This document shows, one piece after another, positions 1 through 7,613 of a stretch of DNA of 8,894 nt. Under the pieces are notes generated by a model. The model saw only the letters and a program-made list of their open reading frames with translations, did not search any database and was not told the DNA's origin. Numbering within the stretch: the first letter of the stretch is position 1; the number at the start of each line of letters is the position of its first letter. Both the position numbers and the translations under genes were made by a program. The DNA comes from JAKAXG01 sp035702985 (GTDB lineage: Bacteria > Actinomycetota > Acidimicrobiia > Acidimicrobiales > Palsa-688): contig DASSZD010000154.1 in assembly GCA_035702985.1 (NCBI GenBank), forward strand, positions 1 through 8,894, written 5' to 3'.

Positions 1-1
1 G

Positions 2-2794
2 GTCAGCAACCGGGGCGACCGCACCCGGGCGGGGGAGCACACCAGCCCGGCCGGAGGTTTCGCCCGGATCGCGCCCCGCCAGGTCACCATCCGCCAGACC
101 GACGAGGTGGCCGCGGTGGGCCCGACGCTCACCAGCCGGGATCGCAGCCGCACCCGGCGCCGGCCGGGTTCCGCCCGGGCCGGTTCGGTCGGCGCCGGTG
201 GGGCACCCGGCCCACCCGGCCCCGGTCTTCTCGCACTGAGGGCCCGGCCCACGGCCCCGGCGCCGGCGGCATCCGGCGGCCGCCTTGTCGCGCCGGCCGC
301 CGGGGCGGCCGGGCTCCCGGTGGGGCCGGTGCGTGGTTCGGGTCGGGTGACGGTGGATGCCCCCCGGGGTCCGGCCGCCGGCTCTCCGGGTGATGGGGGA
401 GGGATGCGCCGGCCGGGGGCGGCCGCCTCCGGGGCGGTTCCGGGCGTCGGCGCCGGCCGGCTGCGCTCCGATCTGCTGGCGCCGGCGGTCCACCGGCCGT
501 TGGTTCTCCCGTCCGCCCGGCGGGTTGCGGCCGGGCCCGGACGCCGCCGCGTCGCGTCGGCCGTTGCCGCGGGCGTCCGGCCCCCGGCCGGACACCCCGT
601 GGCGGCTGTTGCGCCGGCCGCTCCGCTGTCTCCCCCTACGGTCGTGCCGTCGGCCGCGGTCCCGGGCGTGGGCCGCCCAGCGGACGGTGGCGCCGGGAGC
701 GTGGCGGTTCCGGCCGTCGCGGTGCGGCCCGGGGCCGGCCGGTCGGGCCTGCCATCCGCTGCCGCCGCGGCGGTGCCCGGATCGCTGGTCAGCCGCCTGC
801 GCATGCCGACTGCGGCGGTGTCCGCCGTGGGCGCACCGGGCCGGGCCGGGTGGTTCCCGGGCCGGGTCCGTCGGGTCGCCACGGGATCCAGCGTGGTCAG
901 CGGTGGCGGACGACGGCCGTCGGCGGTGCCTGGGGCGACCGGGCCGGGGGTGGCCGATCTGCCGGTGGCCCCGGCTCCGGGCGGTGTGCGACCGGCGGGC
1001 TCGCAGGTCCCGGCCCGAGCCGGCCGGACGGGATGGCGACGGCAGGTGCGGCCCGATCCGGCGTCCGATCCGACCCCGGGGACCGGCGCCGGCCGGCCGG
1101 CTTGGTCGGCCGGTCGGGGGGGAGCCCGGCCGGGTCGTCGGCGACCGGGCCTCGGTGTGGTGTCCCGGTCGGTGCTGGGCGGTGCCGGCCGGTCGCGCCC
1201 GGCCGCCCCGTCGGGCTCCCCGCTGGCGTTCCCCGCCGGACCGGGTGCCGGCGACGGGTGGTCCTCCGGGTCGCGACTGTCGCGGTTGCCGGTCGCTCCG
1301 GTGGCCGGCTCGGTCCGCCCGGGGGCGGGCCCTGTATCCGGATCGACGGCCGGCGGGGCGCCCACCGCCCCGTTCGCCGCCCGGCTGGGGGCATCCGCCA
1401 CGTCCGGGCGGCCGGGGCGGCTGGCCGCCGCCGCCGCCGGCGCCGTGCTGGCCCCGGGTGCCGTCCGGGCCGGGGCCGACGGGCCGGTGATCGGCCGGGC
1501 GGTGGTCGGCCGGGTGTCCCCATCCGTCGGACGAGCGGTGCCGGCCGTCGCTCGCATCCCCGCCGAAAGCGGCGACCAGCGGGCCCGGAAGCCGGGTGGT
1601 CCGGGGGGCCCCGGCCGCTCCCGCCCTGGGTCCCCGCCCCGGCCCGGCCCCGACGGTGGCATCGAACGGCCCCGGCCGGCCGGTCCGGTCCTACCTGGGG
1701 CCGGCCTTCCCGGCGCGGCCCGGCACCGACCCGGGTCAGCCGCAGCACCGGTCCCCGCCGACCATCCCCGTCCGGGGACCACCGCCAGGGGGGAGCGCTT
1801 CCTCGCTACGCTGCGCCGGCACCGCCCCGAACCGGTCCGGACGCTGCCGGTCCAGGTCCGCCGCCTGGCCGACCTGGTGGTCGGTCCGGGGGCGGCGGCC
1901 CGGGTTCAGGTGCGCACCGGCCCGGCTACCAGGGAGGCGCTGGCCGCCGCCGGGCGCCCCGCCGTCACCGTCGGCAACGTCATCCATCTGCCGTCGGCCC
2001 CCGACGGTTCGGCCCGCAGCGCCGAGATCCTGGCCCACGAACTGGTGCACGCCGGGCGGCCCTCACCTGTACCCCGGTTCTTCGACGACGACCGCGACAG
2101 TTCCGAAGAACGGCAGGCCCGGCGCGCCGGGGGCCGGGTGGCCTCCCTCATCAGGGCCTTCGAAGCCCGCGCCGAGGCCGGGGCCCGGTCCGGTACGTCC
2201 GACCTGGCGTGGGGCACCCGGAGCCTTCCGGTGGGGCCGGGGGCCAGCCCCCTGACCGTGGGCGCCGTGGGCCAGTTGCTGGCGGGATCCGGCGGCGCCG
2301 ACGGGCGCCGGTCCGGGGGGCCCGAGGGCGCCCCCGGCGCTCCGGGCTCTGTCCACCGGGGGCGCCGGTCCGGACGTCACCGACCGGGCGCCCCGACCTC
2401 GCCGGGAGGGCCGGAAGGGGAGTGGGGCGGATCCGATGCGGGCGGTAGCGGCGGTCCGCCGCCCGATTGGCTGCAGAGCCTCCCCCCGGCCGTGGCCGAT
2501 ATCGTCAGGCGTAGCCAGCCCGGACCCGGCGGTGCCCCGGGCGGCCGTCCCGACCCGCTTCTCCCCTTCAGCGACCCGACCGGGTCCCACCGCCCGATGC
2601 CCGGCCGCGACTTCCCCGGAGGAACCATGATCCATGACGCCACGCCGGCCGTCCAGCCCGAGGTCCCCTTCGTCAGGAACCCGGTCTCGCCCATGAGCTC
2701 CGAAACCCTCGACTGGATCGTGGAGGCCGTGGAGGAGCGGGTCCTGGCCGAGCTCGAGCGACGCGGCCTGCGATTCCAGCCTGGAGTGTTCTGA
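2..2794 (+). CDS. Long low-complexity eCIS core (DUF4157) metallopeptidase-like protein, 5' end outside the window
   Basis: The frame is open from base 2. GTG at 107 is the first possible start in view but lacks a good Shine-Dalgarno, and the 35 codons before it look strongly coding, so the true start is probably upstream. Residues are numbered from GTG 107. Residues 1 to about 560 are low complexity, rich in Ala, Gly, Pro, Arg and Val, with scattered V-(S/A/G)-R motifs. About 590-680 match the DUF4157/eCIS core pattern: VRTGPATREALA, then TVGNVIHLP, then the zinc motif HELVH (644-648), with a possible third ligand in SSEERQARRAG (Glu 667/668). A Gly/Pro-rich linker leads to a C-terminal helix ending ELERRGLRFQPGVF. 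DUF4157 proteins are common in eCIS loci; their role is unsettled, with toxin or cargo and maturation both proposed. The usual HVVQQ after the motif is replaced by HAGRP. The family call is fairly sure; activity and role are inference. Confidence 0.75.
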   Translation, partial: VSNRGDRTRAGEHTSPAGGFARIAPRQVTIRQTDEVAAVGPTLTSRDRSRTRRRPGSARAGSVGAGGAPGPPGPGLLALRARPTAPAPAASGGRLVAPAAGAAGLPVGPVRGSGRVTVDAPRGPAAGSPGDGGGMRRPGAAASGAVPGVGAGRLRSDLLAPAVHRPLVLPSARRVAAGPGRRRVASAVAAGVRPPAGHPVAAVAPAAPLSPPTVVPSAAVPGVGRPADGGAGSVAVPAVAVRPGAGRSGLPSAAAAAVPGSLVSRLRMPTAAVSAVGAPGRAGWFPGRVRRVATGSSVVSGGGRRPSAVPGATGPGVADLPVAPAPGGVRPAGSQVPARAGRTGWRRQVRPDPASDPTPGTGAGRPAWSAGRGGARPGRRRPGLGVVSRSVLGGAGRSRPAAPSGSPLAFPAGPGAGDGWSSGSRLSRLPVAPVAGSVRPGAGPVSGSTAGGAPTAPFAARLGASATSGRPGRLAAAAAGAVLAPGAVRAGADGPVIGRAVVGRVSPSVGRAVPAVARIPAESGDQRARKPGGPGGPGRSRPGSPPRPGPDGGIERPRPAGPVLPGAGLPGAARHRPGSAAAPVPADHPRPGTTARGERFLATLRRHRPEPVRTLPVQVRRLADLVVGPGAAARVQVRTGPATREALAAAGRPAVTVGNVIHLPSAPDGSARSAEILAHELVHAGRPSPVPRFFDDDRDSSEERQARRAGGRVASLIRAFEARAEAGARSGTSDLAWGTRSLPVGPGASPLTVGAVGQLLAGSGGADGRRSGGPEGAPGAPGSVHRGRRSGRHRPGAPTSPGGPEGEWGGSDAGGSGGPPPDWLQSLPPAVADIVRRSQPGPGGAPGGRPDPLLPFSDPTGSHRPMPGRDFPGGTMIHDATPAVQPEVPFVRNPVSPMSSETLDWIVEAVEERVLAELERRGLRFQPGVF
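240..1720. repeat. Low-complexity tract dense in CCGG/GGCCGG palindromic words
   Basis: The low-complexity part of the DUF4157 gene repeats short words such as GCCGGCCG and CGGCCGG dozens of times at irregular spacing, for example near 411, 455, 586, 735, 1087, 1185 and 1675. In frame they give Ala-Gly-Arg-Pro-Val strings. I see no fixed period, so this is degenerate repetition rather than a tandem array. It could expand or shrink by recombination and is difficult to sequence accurately. Confidence 0.5.
2618..2629 (+). promoter_or_regulatory. Internal Shine-Dalgarno and in-frame ATG near the 3' end of the DUF4157 gene
   Basis: GGAGGAA at 2618-2624 lies just before an ATG at 2627-2629 that is in frame with the large upstream gene; GGAGG is 4 bases from the ATG. 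Initiation here would give a separate 55-residue protein ending at 2794, starting MIHDATPAVQ and carrying the helix ETLDWIVEAVEERVLAELER. This is among the strongest ribosome-binding sequences in the window, and it sits where the Gly/Pro-rich linker gives way to an ordinary-looking helical segment. It may be a real second start, or only Gly-Gly codons that resemble one. Confidence 0.4.
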
Positions 2795-3450
2795 TGCCCA
2801 CCAGCGACAAGAAGGCCTACCTGCAGACCGAGGGCGGGGACAAGATCCCCTGCCTGTTCAATCCGTCCGACCTGGCTCTGAGCCAGGTCAACGCCTGGAC
2901 CGCCGACGTCCTGCCCGGCAAGGGGGTTCCCACCCTGCGCTACACCGGAGCGGCCTCCGGCCAGCTGCGGCTCACCCTGTTCTTCGACACGACCGATTCC
3001 GGCAGCCCGGTCACGGACCACACGGGCAAGCTGGTGGGCCTCATGGAGATCGACACCAGCATCGCCGGTACCAGCGAGAAGACCAACAACGCCCGGCCCC
3101 CCTGGGTGCAGTTCCACTGGGGGGACTTCCATTCGTTCAAGGCGGTGGTGTCGTCGCTGGACCTGAACTTCGAGTACTTCAGCTCGACCGGCACCCCGCT
3201 GCGGGCCCGGGCCGCCCTGGTCCTGACCCAGTACCAGGAGGACATGGCTTTCGGCCCCCAGAACCCCACGTCGGGGACGCCCCGGCCCCACCGGGTCCAC
3301 CGGGTCCAGCCGGGCGAGACGCTGGACCGCATAGCGGCCATGCACATGGGTGACGCCACCCGCTGGCGGGCCATCGCCGAGGTCAACGGCATCGAGGATC
3401 CGATGGCGCTCCGCCCCGGCCGCACGCTGGCCATACCGGAATCCACCTGA
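2794..3450 (+). CDS. LysM-containing CIS tube-like / spike-collar protein (Afp7-type)
   Basis: This 218-residue protein has the two-part layout of the CIS_tube/LysM family. Residues 1 to about 155 are a tube-like beta domain with the family opening (IPCLFNPSDLALS, 18-30), a TLFFDTTDSG strand (61-70) and PPWVQFHWG (102-110). Residues 168-215 are a C-terminal LysM domain (HRVQPGETLDRIA to RPGRTLAIP). In eCIS and T4-like machines, such proteins (Afp7, gp53-like) sit at the junction of the inner tube and the VgrG hub, with LysM mediating baseplate contacts rather than peptidoglycan binding. The ATG overlaps the previous stop by one base (ATGA). GGAG at 2783-2786 is 7 bases upstream and supports this start. 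It lies directly before the VgrG gene, as in other CIS operons. Family assignment is strong; exact placement in the particle is by analogy. Confidence 0.9.
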   Translation: MPTSDKKAYLQTEGGDKIPCLFNPSDLALSQVNAWTADVLPGKGVPTLRYTGAASGQLRLTLFFDTTDSGSPVTDHTGKLVGLMEIDTSIAGTSEKTNNARPPWVQFHWGDFHSFKAVVSSLDLNFEYFSSTGTPLRARAALVLTQYQEDMAFGPQNPTSGTPRPHRVHRVQPGETLDRIAAMHMGDATRWRAIAEVNGIEDPMALRPGRTLAIPEST

Positions 3451-5213
3451 TGCCGGACCAGCCCCATCTGACGCCGGTGGTGAAACTCAACGGATCGGCG
3501 CTCACGAAGGAATGGGTCGACGCCCTGATCGAGCTGCGGGTGGAACTGCAGTTCCAGGTGCCCGCCCGGGTGACGCTGCGGTTCAGCGATCCGGACTACG
3601 AGTTGGTGGGCGGCGTCAAGATCCGCGACGAGGTCAAGGTCGCCAGCCCGCAGAGCCCCAACGACGCCTTCGTCAGCGCCGAGGTCACCTCGGTGGCCGT
3701 CGAGCAGCGCGAGGGCAACCGGCCGGAGCTGGTGCTGGTGGCCATGGACAAGAGCTACCGCCTGGGCCAGACGACCAATGCCCAGTCCTTCGTGAACATG
3801 AAATACTCCGACATCGTCACCAAGCTGGTCGGCGACGCCGGGTTGAGCGCGGTGACCGACGCCACCTCGGATGTCTACGAGTACGCCACACAGGCCGGGT
3901 CCGACCTGGCCCTGATCACCGAACTGGCCCACCGCACCGGGTACGACTGGTGGGTGTCCGGCACCGAGTTCCACTTCAAGAAGCCTGCCAAGGGCCCTGA
4001 GGTGAAGCTGGGCCTGACCACCGGGCTGCGGTCCTTCTCGGCCCGGGCGTCGGGCCTCAGACCGGACAAGGTGACGGTGGCCGGCTGGGACCGGGTGCAG
4101 CAGGCCGAATTGAAGGCCCAGGCCGAGACCCCCGGGGCGCCCAGGGCGTCGTCGGACCTGGCGGACAAGGTCGAGCAGTACGGGTACGGCTTTTTCGTCG
4201 GCGGTCTCGGCGTCGAGAACCAGTCCGAGGCCCAGCAGCTGGCGCAGGCGCTGGTGGACCGGGGGGCTACCGCCGCCGTCACCGCCAAGGGGGTGGCCGA
4301 CGGCAACAGCAACATCGCCCTCGGGGCCACGGTGGTGGTCGAGAACGCCGGGCCGCTCAACGGCCACTACCCGGTGACCGCGGTCGAGCATCTCTTCAGG
4401 CCGGTCAGCGGCTTCGTCACCCGCTTCACCAGCGGCGAGCGGCGCCCCACCACGCTGGTGGACGCCCTCGGGGCGACGGTCGCGTCACGCCAGGGCAGCT
4501 ACCTCGGATCGGGTTCGTTCGCCCGCAGCGGGTTGGCGGTGGCGGTGGTGACGAGCAACGACGACAAGGACAAGGCCGGGCGGGTGAAGGTCAAATTCAC
4601 CGGTCCCGGGTCCGACATCGAGTCCGGATGGGCCCGGGTGCTGGCGGTCGGCGGGGGGAAGAACCGGGGTTCGGTGTGGATCCCCGAGGTGGGCGACGAG
4701 GTGCTGGTGGCCTTCGAGAACGGCAACGCCCGAGCTCCGGTGGTCATCGGCGGCCTCTACGGCCAGAAGGACGCCATGCCCCTCACCGAGGTCAAGGACG
4801 GCAAGGTGCAGAGCCGGGCCCTGACCTCCAGGACCGGCCACGTCATCGCCATGTTCGACGGTGACACGGACAAAGAACTGGCCATCGAGATGGCCCTCGA
4901 GGGCAAGCAGCACAAGATCCGCCTCGGCAAGGACGCCCTCAATGTCCAGGTGCCCAGCGGCAAACCGGTGACCATCGCCGCCGGCGACACCAAGATCGAG
5001 TTCTCCCAGTCCGGTGACGTCACCATCTCCGGGCCGAACATCACGCTCAAGGGTCAGCAGAGCGTCAAGATCCAGGCCCCCCAGATATCGGTGGCGGCCC
5101 AGGCCACGCTGGACCTGAAGGCCGACGCCGAAGCGAAGCTGAGCGGGGCGGTGCTGGACATGAAGGGTTCTGGTGCGGCCAAGCTGGCCGGGGGAGTGGT
5201 ACAGATCAACTGA
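3450..5213 (+). CDS. VgrG-like baseplate hub and spike protein (Afp8-type)
   Basis: At 587 residues it has the usual fused gp27-gp5 architecture. Residues 1 to about 340 form the gp27-like hub domain, including YSDIVTKLVGDAGL and the ELAHRTGYDWWVSG segment typical of phage late-control/VgrG proteins. Residues about 362-437 are the gp5 OB-fold (GLAVAVVTSN, GRVKVKF, WARVLAVGGG, WIPEVGDEVLVAFENG, VVIGGLYG). Residues about 460-587 are a repetitive beta-rich spike (KLAIEM-like strands, VTISGPNITLKG, LSGAVLDMKG) ending LAGGVVQIN. There is no lysozyme domain between OB-fold and spike, and no toxin extension. A trimer would form the central spike that closes the tube and pierces the target membrane. 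The ATG overlaps the previous TGA, so translation is probably coupled. It is followed at once by the gp25 gene. Confidence 0.93.
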   Translation: MPDQPHLTPVVKLNGSALTKEWVDALIELRVELQFQVPARVTLRFSDPDYELVGGVKIRDEVKVASPQSPNDAFVSAEVTSVAVEQREGNRPELVLVAMDKSYRLGQTTNAQSFVNMKYSDIVTKLVGDAGLSAVTDATSDVYEYATQAGSDLALITELAHRTGYDWWVSGTEFHFKKPAKGPEVKLGLTTGLRSFSARASGLRPDKVTVAGWDRVQQAELKAQAETPGAPRASSDLADKVEQYGYGFFVGGLGVENQSEAQQLAQALVDRGATAAVTAKGVADGNSNIALGATVVVENAGPLNGHYPVTAVEHLFRPVSGFVTRFTSGERRPTTLVDALGATVASRQGSYLGSGSFARSGLAVAVVTSNDDKDKAGRVKVKFTGPGSDIESGWARVLAVGGGKNRGSVWIPEVGDEVLVAFENGNARAPVVIGGLYGQKDAMPLTEVKDGKVQSRALTSRTGHVIAMFDGDTDKELAIEMALEGKQHKIRLGKDALNVQVPSGKPVTIAAGDTKIEFSQSGDVTISGPNITLKGQQSVKIQAPQISVAAQATLDLKADAEAKLSGAVLDMKGSGAAKLAGGVVQIN

Positions 5214-5662
5214 TGGAACCGGACCGTTCACCTGCTGCTCGTACCCCGGACGGGGTGGTCCCCGACCCCGGCTTCGTGGGGCGCGGCTTCCGTTTCCCGA
5301 TGTCCGTGGACCACCGGGGCAGCCTGGCCCTCACCTCCGGCGGCGCCGACCTGGACTCCTCCATCCGGGTGGTCATCGCCACCGCCCCCGGGGAGCGGGT
5401 CATGCGCCCGGAGTTCGGCTGCCGGATATGGGATCTGCTCTTCGAGCCGGTCAACGCCAACACCATGGGCCTGATGGCCCAGTCGGTGCGGGAGGCCGTG
5501 GCCCAGTGGGAACCCCGGGTGGAGACCGAGTCGGTCGACGTCGCAGCCGACCCCGATGACAGCGCCCTGGTACACATCCGCCTCACGTACCGGGTGCGGA
5601 CCACCAACGACCGGCGCAACCTGGTGTACCCGTTCTACGTGATTCCCCGAGAGGAAGGCTGA
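5213..5662 (+). CDS. gpW/gp25-like baseplate wedge protein (Afp9-type)
   Basis: This 149-residue protein has the gp25-like fold signature: GRGFRFPM (23-30), a strand with IRVVIATAPGERVMRPEFG (51-69), IWDLLFEP (72-79), a helix, and the conserved EPR motif at 100-102 (WEPRV). In T4, R-pyocins, T6SS (TssE) and eCIS, gp25 nucleates sheath polymerisation by joining the baseplate wedge to the first sheath ring; the EPR motif is central to core-bundle assembly. About 20 residues, low in complexity and Pro-rich, precede the domain. The ATG overlaps the VgrG stop by one base. A purine-rich GGGGGAG at 5190-5196 is rather far (16 bases), so coupling to VgrG translation is likely. The stop lies one base before the start of the J-like gene. 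Confidence 0.93.
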   Translation: MEPDRSPAARTPDGVVPDPGFVGRGFRFPMSVDHRGSLALTSGGADLDSSIRVVIATAPGERVMRPEFGCRIWDLLFEPVNANTMGLMAQSVREAVAQWEPRVETESVDVAADPDDSALVHIRLTYRVRTTNDRRNLVYPFYVIPREEG

Positions 5663-5663
5663 T

Positions 5664-7613
5664 ATGGCCCTGCCGGCCCCCAACCTGGACGACCGGACCT
5701 TCCAGGACATCGTCGACGAGACCAAACGGCTGATTCCCCGCTACTGCCCCGAGTGGACCAACCACAACCTGTCCGACCCCGGGGTGGCGCTCATCGAGCT
5801 GTTCGCCTGGATGAGCGAGATGATGCTCTTCCGGATGAACCAGGTGCCGGACCGCCTGTACACCAAGTTCCTGGACATGGTCGGCATCCAGCCGTTCCCC
5901 CCGTCGGTCGCCCGCGCCGACCTGACCTTCTGGCTGTCCACCTCGCTGGATCATCCGGTCGTGGTCCCGTCCGGTACCGAGGTGGGCACGGCTATCGGCT
6001 CGGTGGGGGATCCGGTGGTGTTCTCCACCTCCGAGGACCTGGTCATCGCCCCGCCCCGGCTGATCTCCGCCAAGACCGGTACCGCCCGCAACGACGGGCT
6101 GCTGGTGGACGCCTGGGACGACCTGCGCTTGCCGGACTCCGAGGTGACGTGCTTCACGTCGGACCCGATCGAGCCGGACGACGCCTTCTATCTCGGCTTC
6201 GCCGAGACCCTCGGTGGTGCGCTCATCCGGCTGTCGGTCGCCGCCACCATCGAGGGCATCGGCGTGGACCCGGCCGACCCGCCCATCCGGTGGGAGGTCT
6301 GGTCGGGGGAGACGTGGCTGGCCGCCCAGGTGCAGGGTGACACCACCGGAGGCCTCAACCGGGACGGCTTCGTGGTGCTGGCTCTGCCCCGGGTGATGGA
6401 GGCCCTGTCCATGGGGGGCACCCGGGCGTTCTGGCTGCGGGGACGGCTGGTCCGGCCCCGGGCCGACCAGCCGTCGTACCAGACTTCGCCGCGCATCTCC
6501 TCCCTCAGGGTCGACACCCTGGGCGGGACGGTGGTAGCCGAGCATGCGGTGATCGTGGGCCAGGAGGCGGTGGGCCGGTCGGACGGCACCCCGGACCAGT
6601 TCTTCTCCCTGCGGCGCAGCCCGGTGCTGCCCCGGCGGGAGGGGGAGGCGGTCCGGGTGGTCACCGTCACCAACGGCGCCGAGTGGACCGAGGTGGAGGA
6701 CTTCACCGCGTCGGGCCCCGATGACCGCCACTACGTGCTGGACGGGGCCAGCGGGGAGATCCGTTTCGGACCTACGGTGCGCTACCCCGATGGCAGCGTC
6801 CGCCAGCACGGCGCCATCCCGCCCGACGGCGCCGAGATCGTGATGACGTCCTACCGCCACGGGGGCGGGTCGGCCGGCAACGTGGGGGCCAACACGCTGG
6901 TGTCCCTGCGCAGCGGCATCGCCTACATCGACCGGGTGGCCAACCTGGGCCCGGCGAGCGGCGGCGTCGATGCGGAGACCGTGCGCAACGCCAAGATCCG
7001 GGGCCCGTTCAGCTTGAGATCGGGGCAGCGGGCGGTGACGGTCAGGGATTTCGAGCGGCTCACCCTCGAGGCGTCCACCGAGGTGGCCAGGGTCCGCTGC
7101 CTGCCCCCCGCCGGCCCCAGCTCGTCGGTCCGGCTGCTGGTGGTGCCGCACGCCCGCAACACCCCGGATCAGCAGCGCATCGACGACTTCGCCCTGGATC
7201 CGGTCCTGTACCAGCGGATCCGCGACTATCTCGAGCCTCGCCGCATGCTCGGCGCCACGGTGGACATCGGCACGCCCTTCTACCAGGGGGTCACGGTCGC
7301 CGCTCTCATCCAGGCCCTTCCCGGCCGGCCCGCCGCCCTGGTCCGCCAGCGGGCCCTCAACCTGCTGTACCGCTATATCAACCCTCTGACCGGGGGGACC
7401 GACGGCGACGGCTGGGCCTTCGACACCGACCTCAACGCCGCCCCCATCGCGGAGATGCTGGAGGGTATCGAGGGGGTCGACCGGGTGGAGGAAGTGCTGC
7501 TGTTCGCCTACGACCTGCGCACCGATCAGCGGATCGGCGCCGGCCGGGAGGTCATCCGCCTGGACCGCCAGTCGCTGTTCCTGTCGGCCCGCCATCAGGT
7601 GGTAGTGCGCTGA
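5664..7613 (+). CDS. Baseplate J-like (gp6-type) baseplate assembly protein (Afp11-type)
   Basis: This 649-residue protein matches the putative baseplate assembly family found in actinobacterial, cyanobacterial and other CIS loci. The N-terminus has the hallmark NHNLSDPGVALIELFAWMSE (about residues 32-51). The middle holds the J-like region: DDRHYVLDGASGEIRFG (about 352-368), YRHGGGSAGNVGANTL (about 397-412) and AKIRGPFSLRSGQRAVTVRD (about 443-462). The C-terminus has the conserved LNAAPIAEMLEGIEGVDRVE segment (about 590-609). The protein would be a main wedge component, dimerising around the VgrG hub and linking gp25 to the gpI-like protein. GAGGAAGG at 5651-5658 lies 5 bases before the ATG, a strong ribosome-binding site that decides the start. 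Its 3' end overlaps the proposed CTG start of the next gene. Length and motifs look intact. Confidence 0.93.
   Translation: MALPAPNLDDRTFQDIVDETKRLIPRYCPEWTNHNLSDPGVALIELFAWMSEMMLFRMNQVPDRLYTKFLDMVGIQPFPPSVARADLTFWLSTSLDHPVVVPSGTEVGTAIGSVGDPVVFSTSEDLVIAPPRLISAKTGTARNDGLLVDAWDDLRLPDSEVTCFTSDPIEPDDAFYLGFAETLGGALIRLSVAATIEGIGVDPADPPIRWEVWSGETWLAAQVQGDTTGGLNRDGFVVLALPRVMEALSMGGTRAFWLRGRLVRPRADQPSYQTSPRISSLRVDTLGGTVVAEHAVIVGQEAVGRSDGTPDQFFSLRRSPVLPRREGEAVRVVTVTNGAEWTEVEDFTASGPDDRHYVLDGASGEIRFGPTVRYPDGSVRQHGAIPPDGAEIVMTSYRHGGGSAGNVGANTLVSLRSGIAYIDRVANLGPASGGVDAETVRNAKIRGPFSLRSGQRAVTVRDFERLTLEASTEVARVRCLPPAGPSSSVRLLVVPHARNTPDQQRIDDFALDPVLYQRIRDYLEPRRMLGATVDIGTPFYQGVTVAALIQALPGRPAALVRQRALNLLYRYINPLTGGTDGDGWAFDTDLNAAPIAEMLEGIEGVDRVEEVLLFAYDLRTDQRIGAGREVIRLDRQSLFLSARHQVVVR
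7597..7612 (+). promoter_or_regulatory. Ribosome-binding site and CTG start for the gpI-like gene
   Basis: AGGTGGT at 7597-7603 precedes CTG at 7610-7612; the CTG overlaps the TGA (7611-7613) of the J-like gene by two bases. This gives a stop-start junction like the others in the operon, whereas ATG 7649 would leave a 35-base gap and no recognisable ribosome-binding site. Confidence 0.55.

Noticed and set aside
52..109. GGAGG at 53-57 as a ribosome-binding site for the DUF4157 gene
   Set aside because: No ATG, GTG or TTG lies at suitable distance; GTG 107 is about 50 bases away and the frame is open and coding-like further upstream.
357..1490. Long open frame inside the DUF4157 gene in another frame
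   Set aside because: It is rich in Arg, Pro, Cys and Trp, has no ribosome-binding site or recognisable motif, and arises because stops are rare in very GC-rich DNA.
240..1720. CRISPR or tandem repeat array in the CCGG-rich tract
   Set aside because: The repeated words are short, irregularly spaced and degenerate, with no constant repeat-spacer period.
850..2448. 532-residue forward open frame overlapping the DUF4157 core
   Set aside because: Its composition is almost only Arg, Gly, Pro and Ala, and it conflicts with the HELVH-bearing frame, which has a clear family match.
2940..4391. 483-residue minus-strand open frame across the LysM and VgrG genes
   Set aside because: Antisense shadow; both plus-strand genes have recognisable domains and proper starts.
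5583..7595. 670-residue open frame on the minus strand opposite the J-like gene
   Set aside because: It is rich in His, Gly, Arg and Gln, as expected for the antisense of a GC-rich gene; the plus strand has strong baseplate J motifs.
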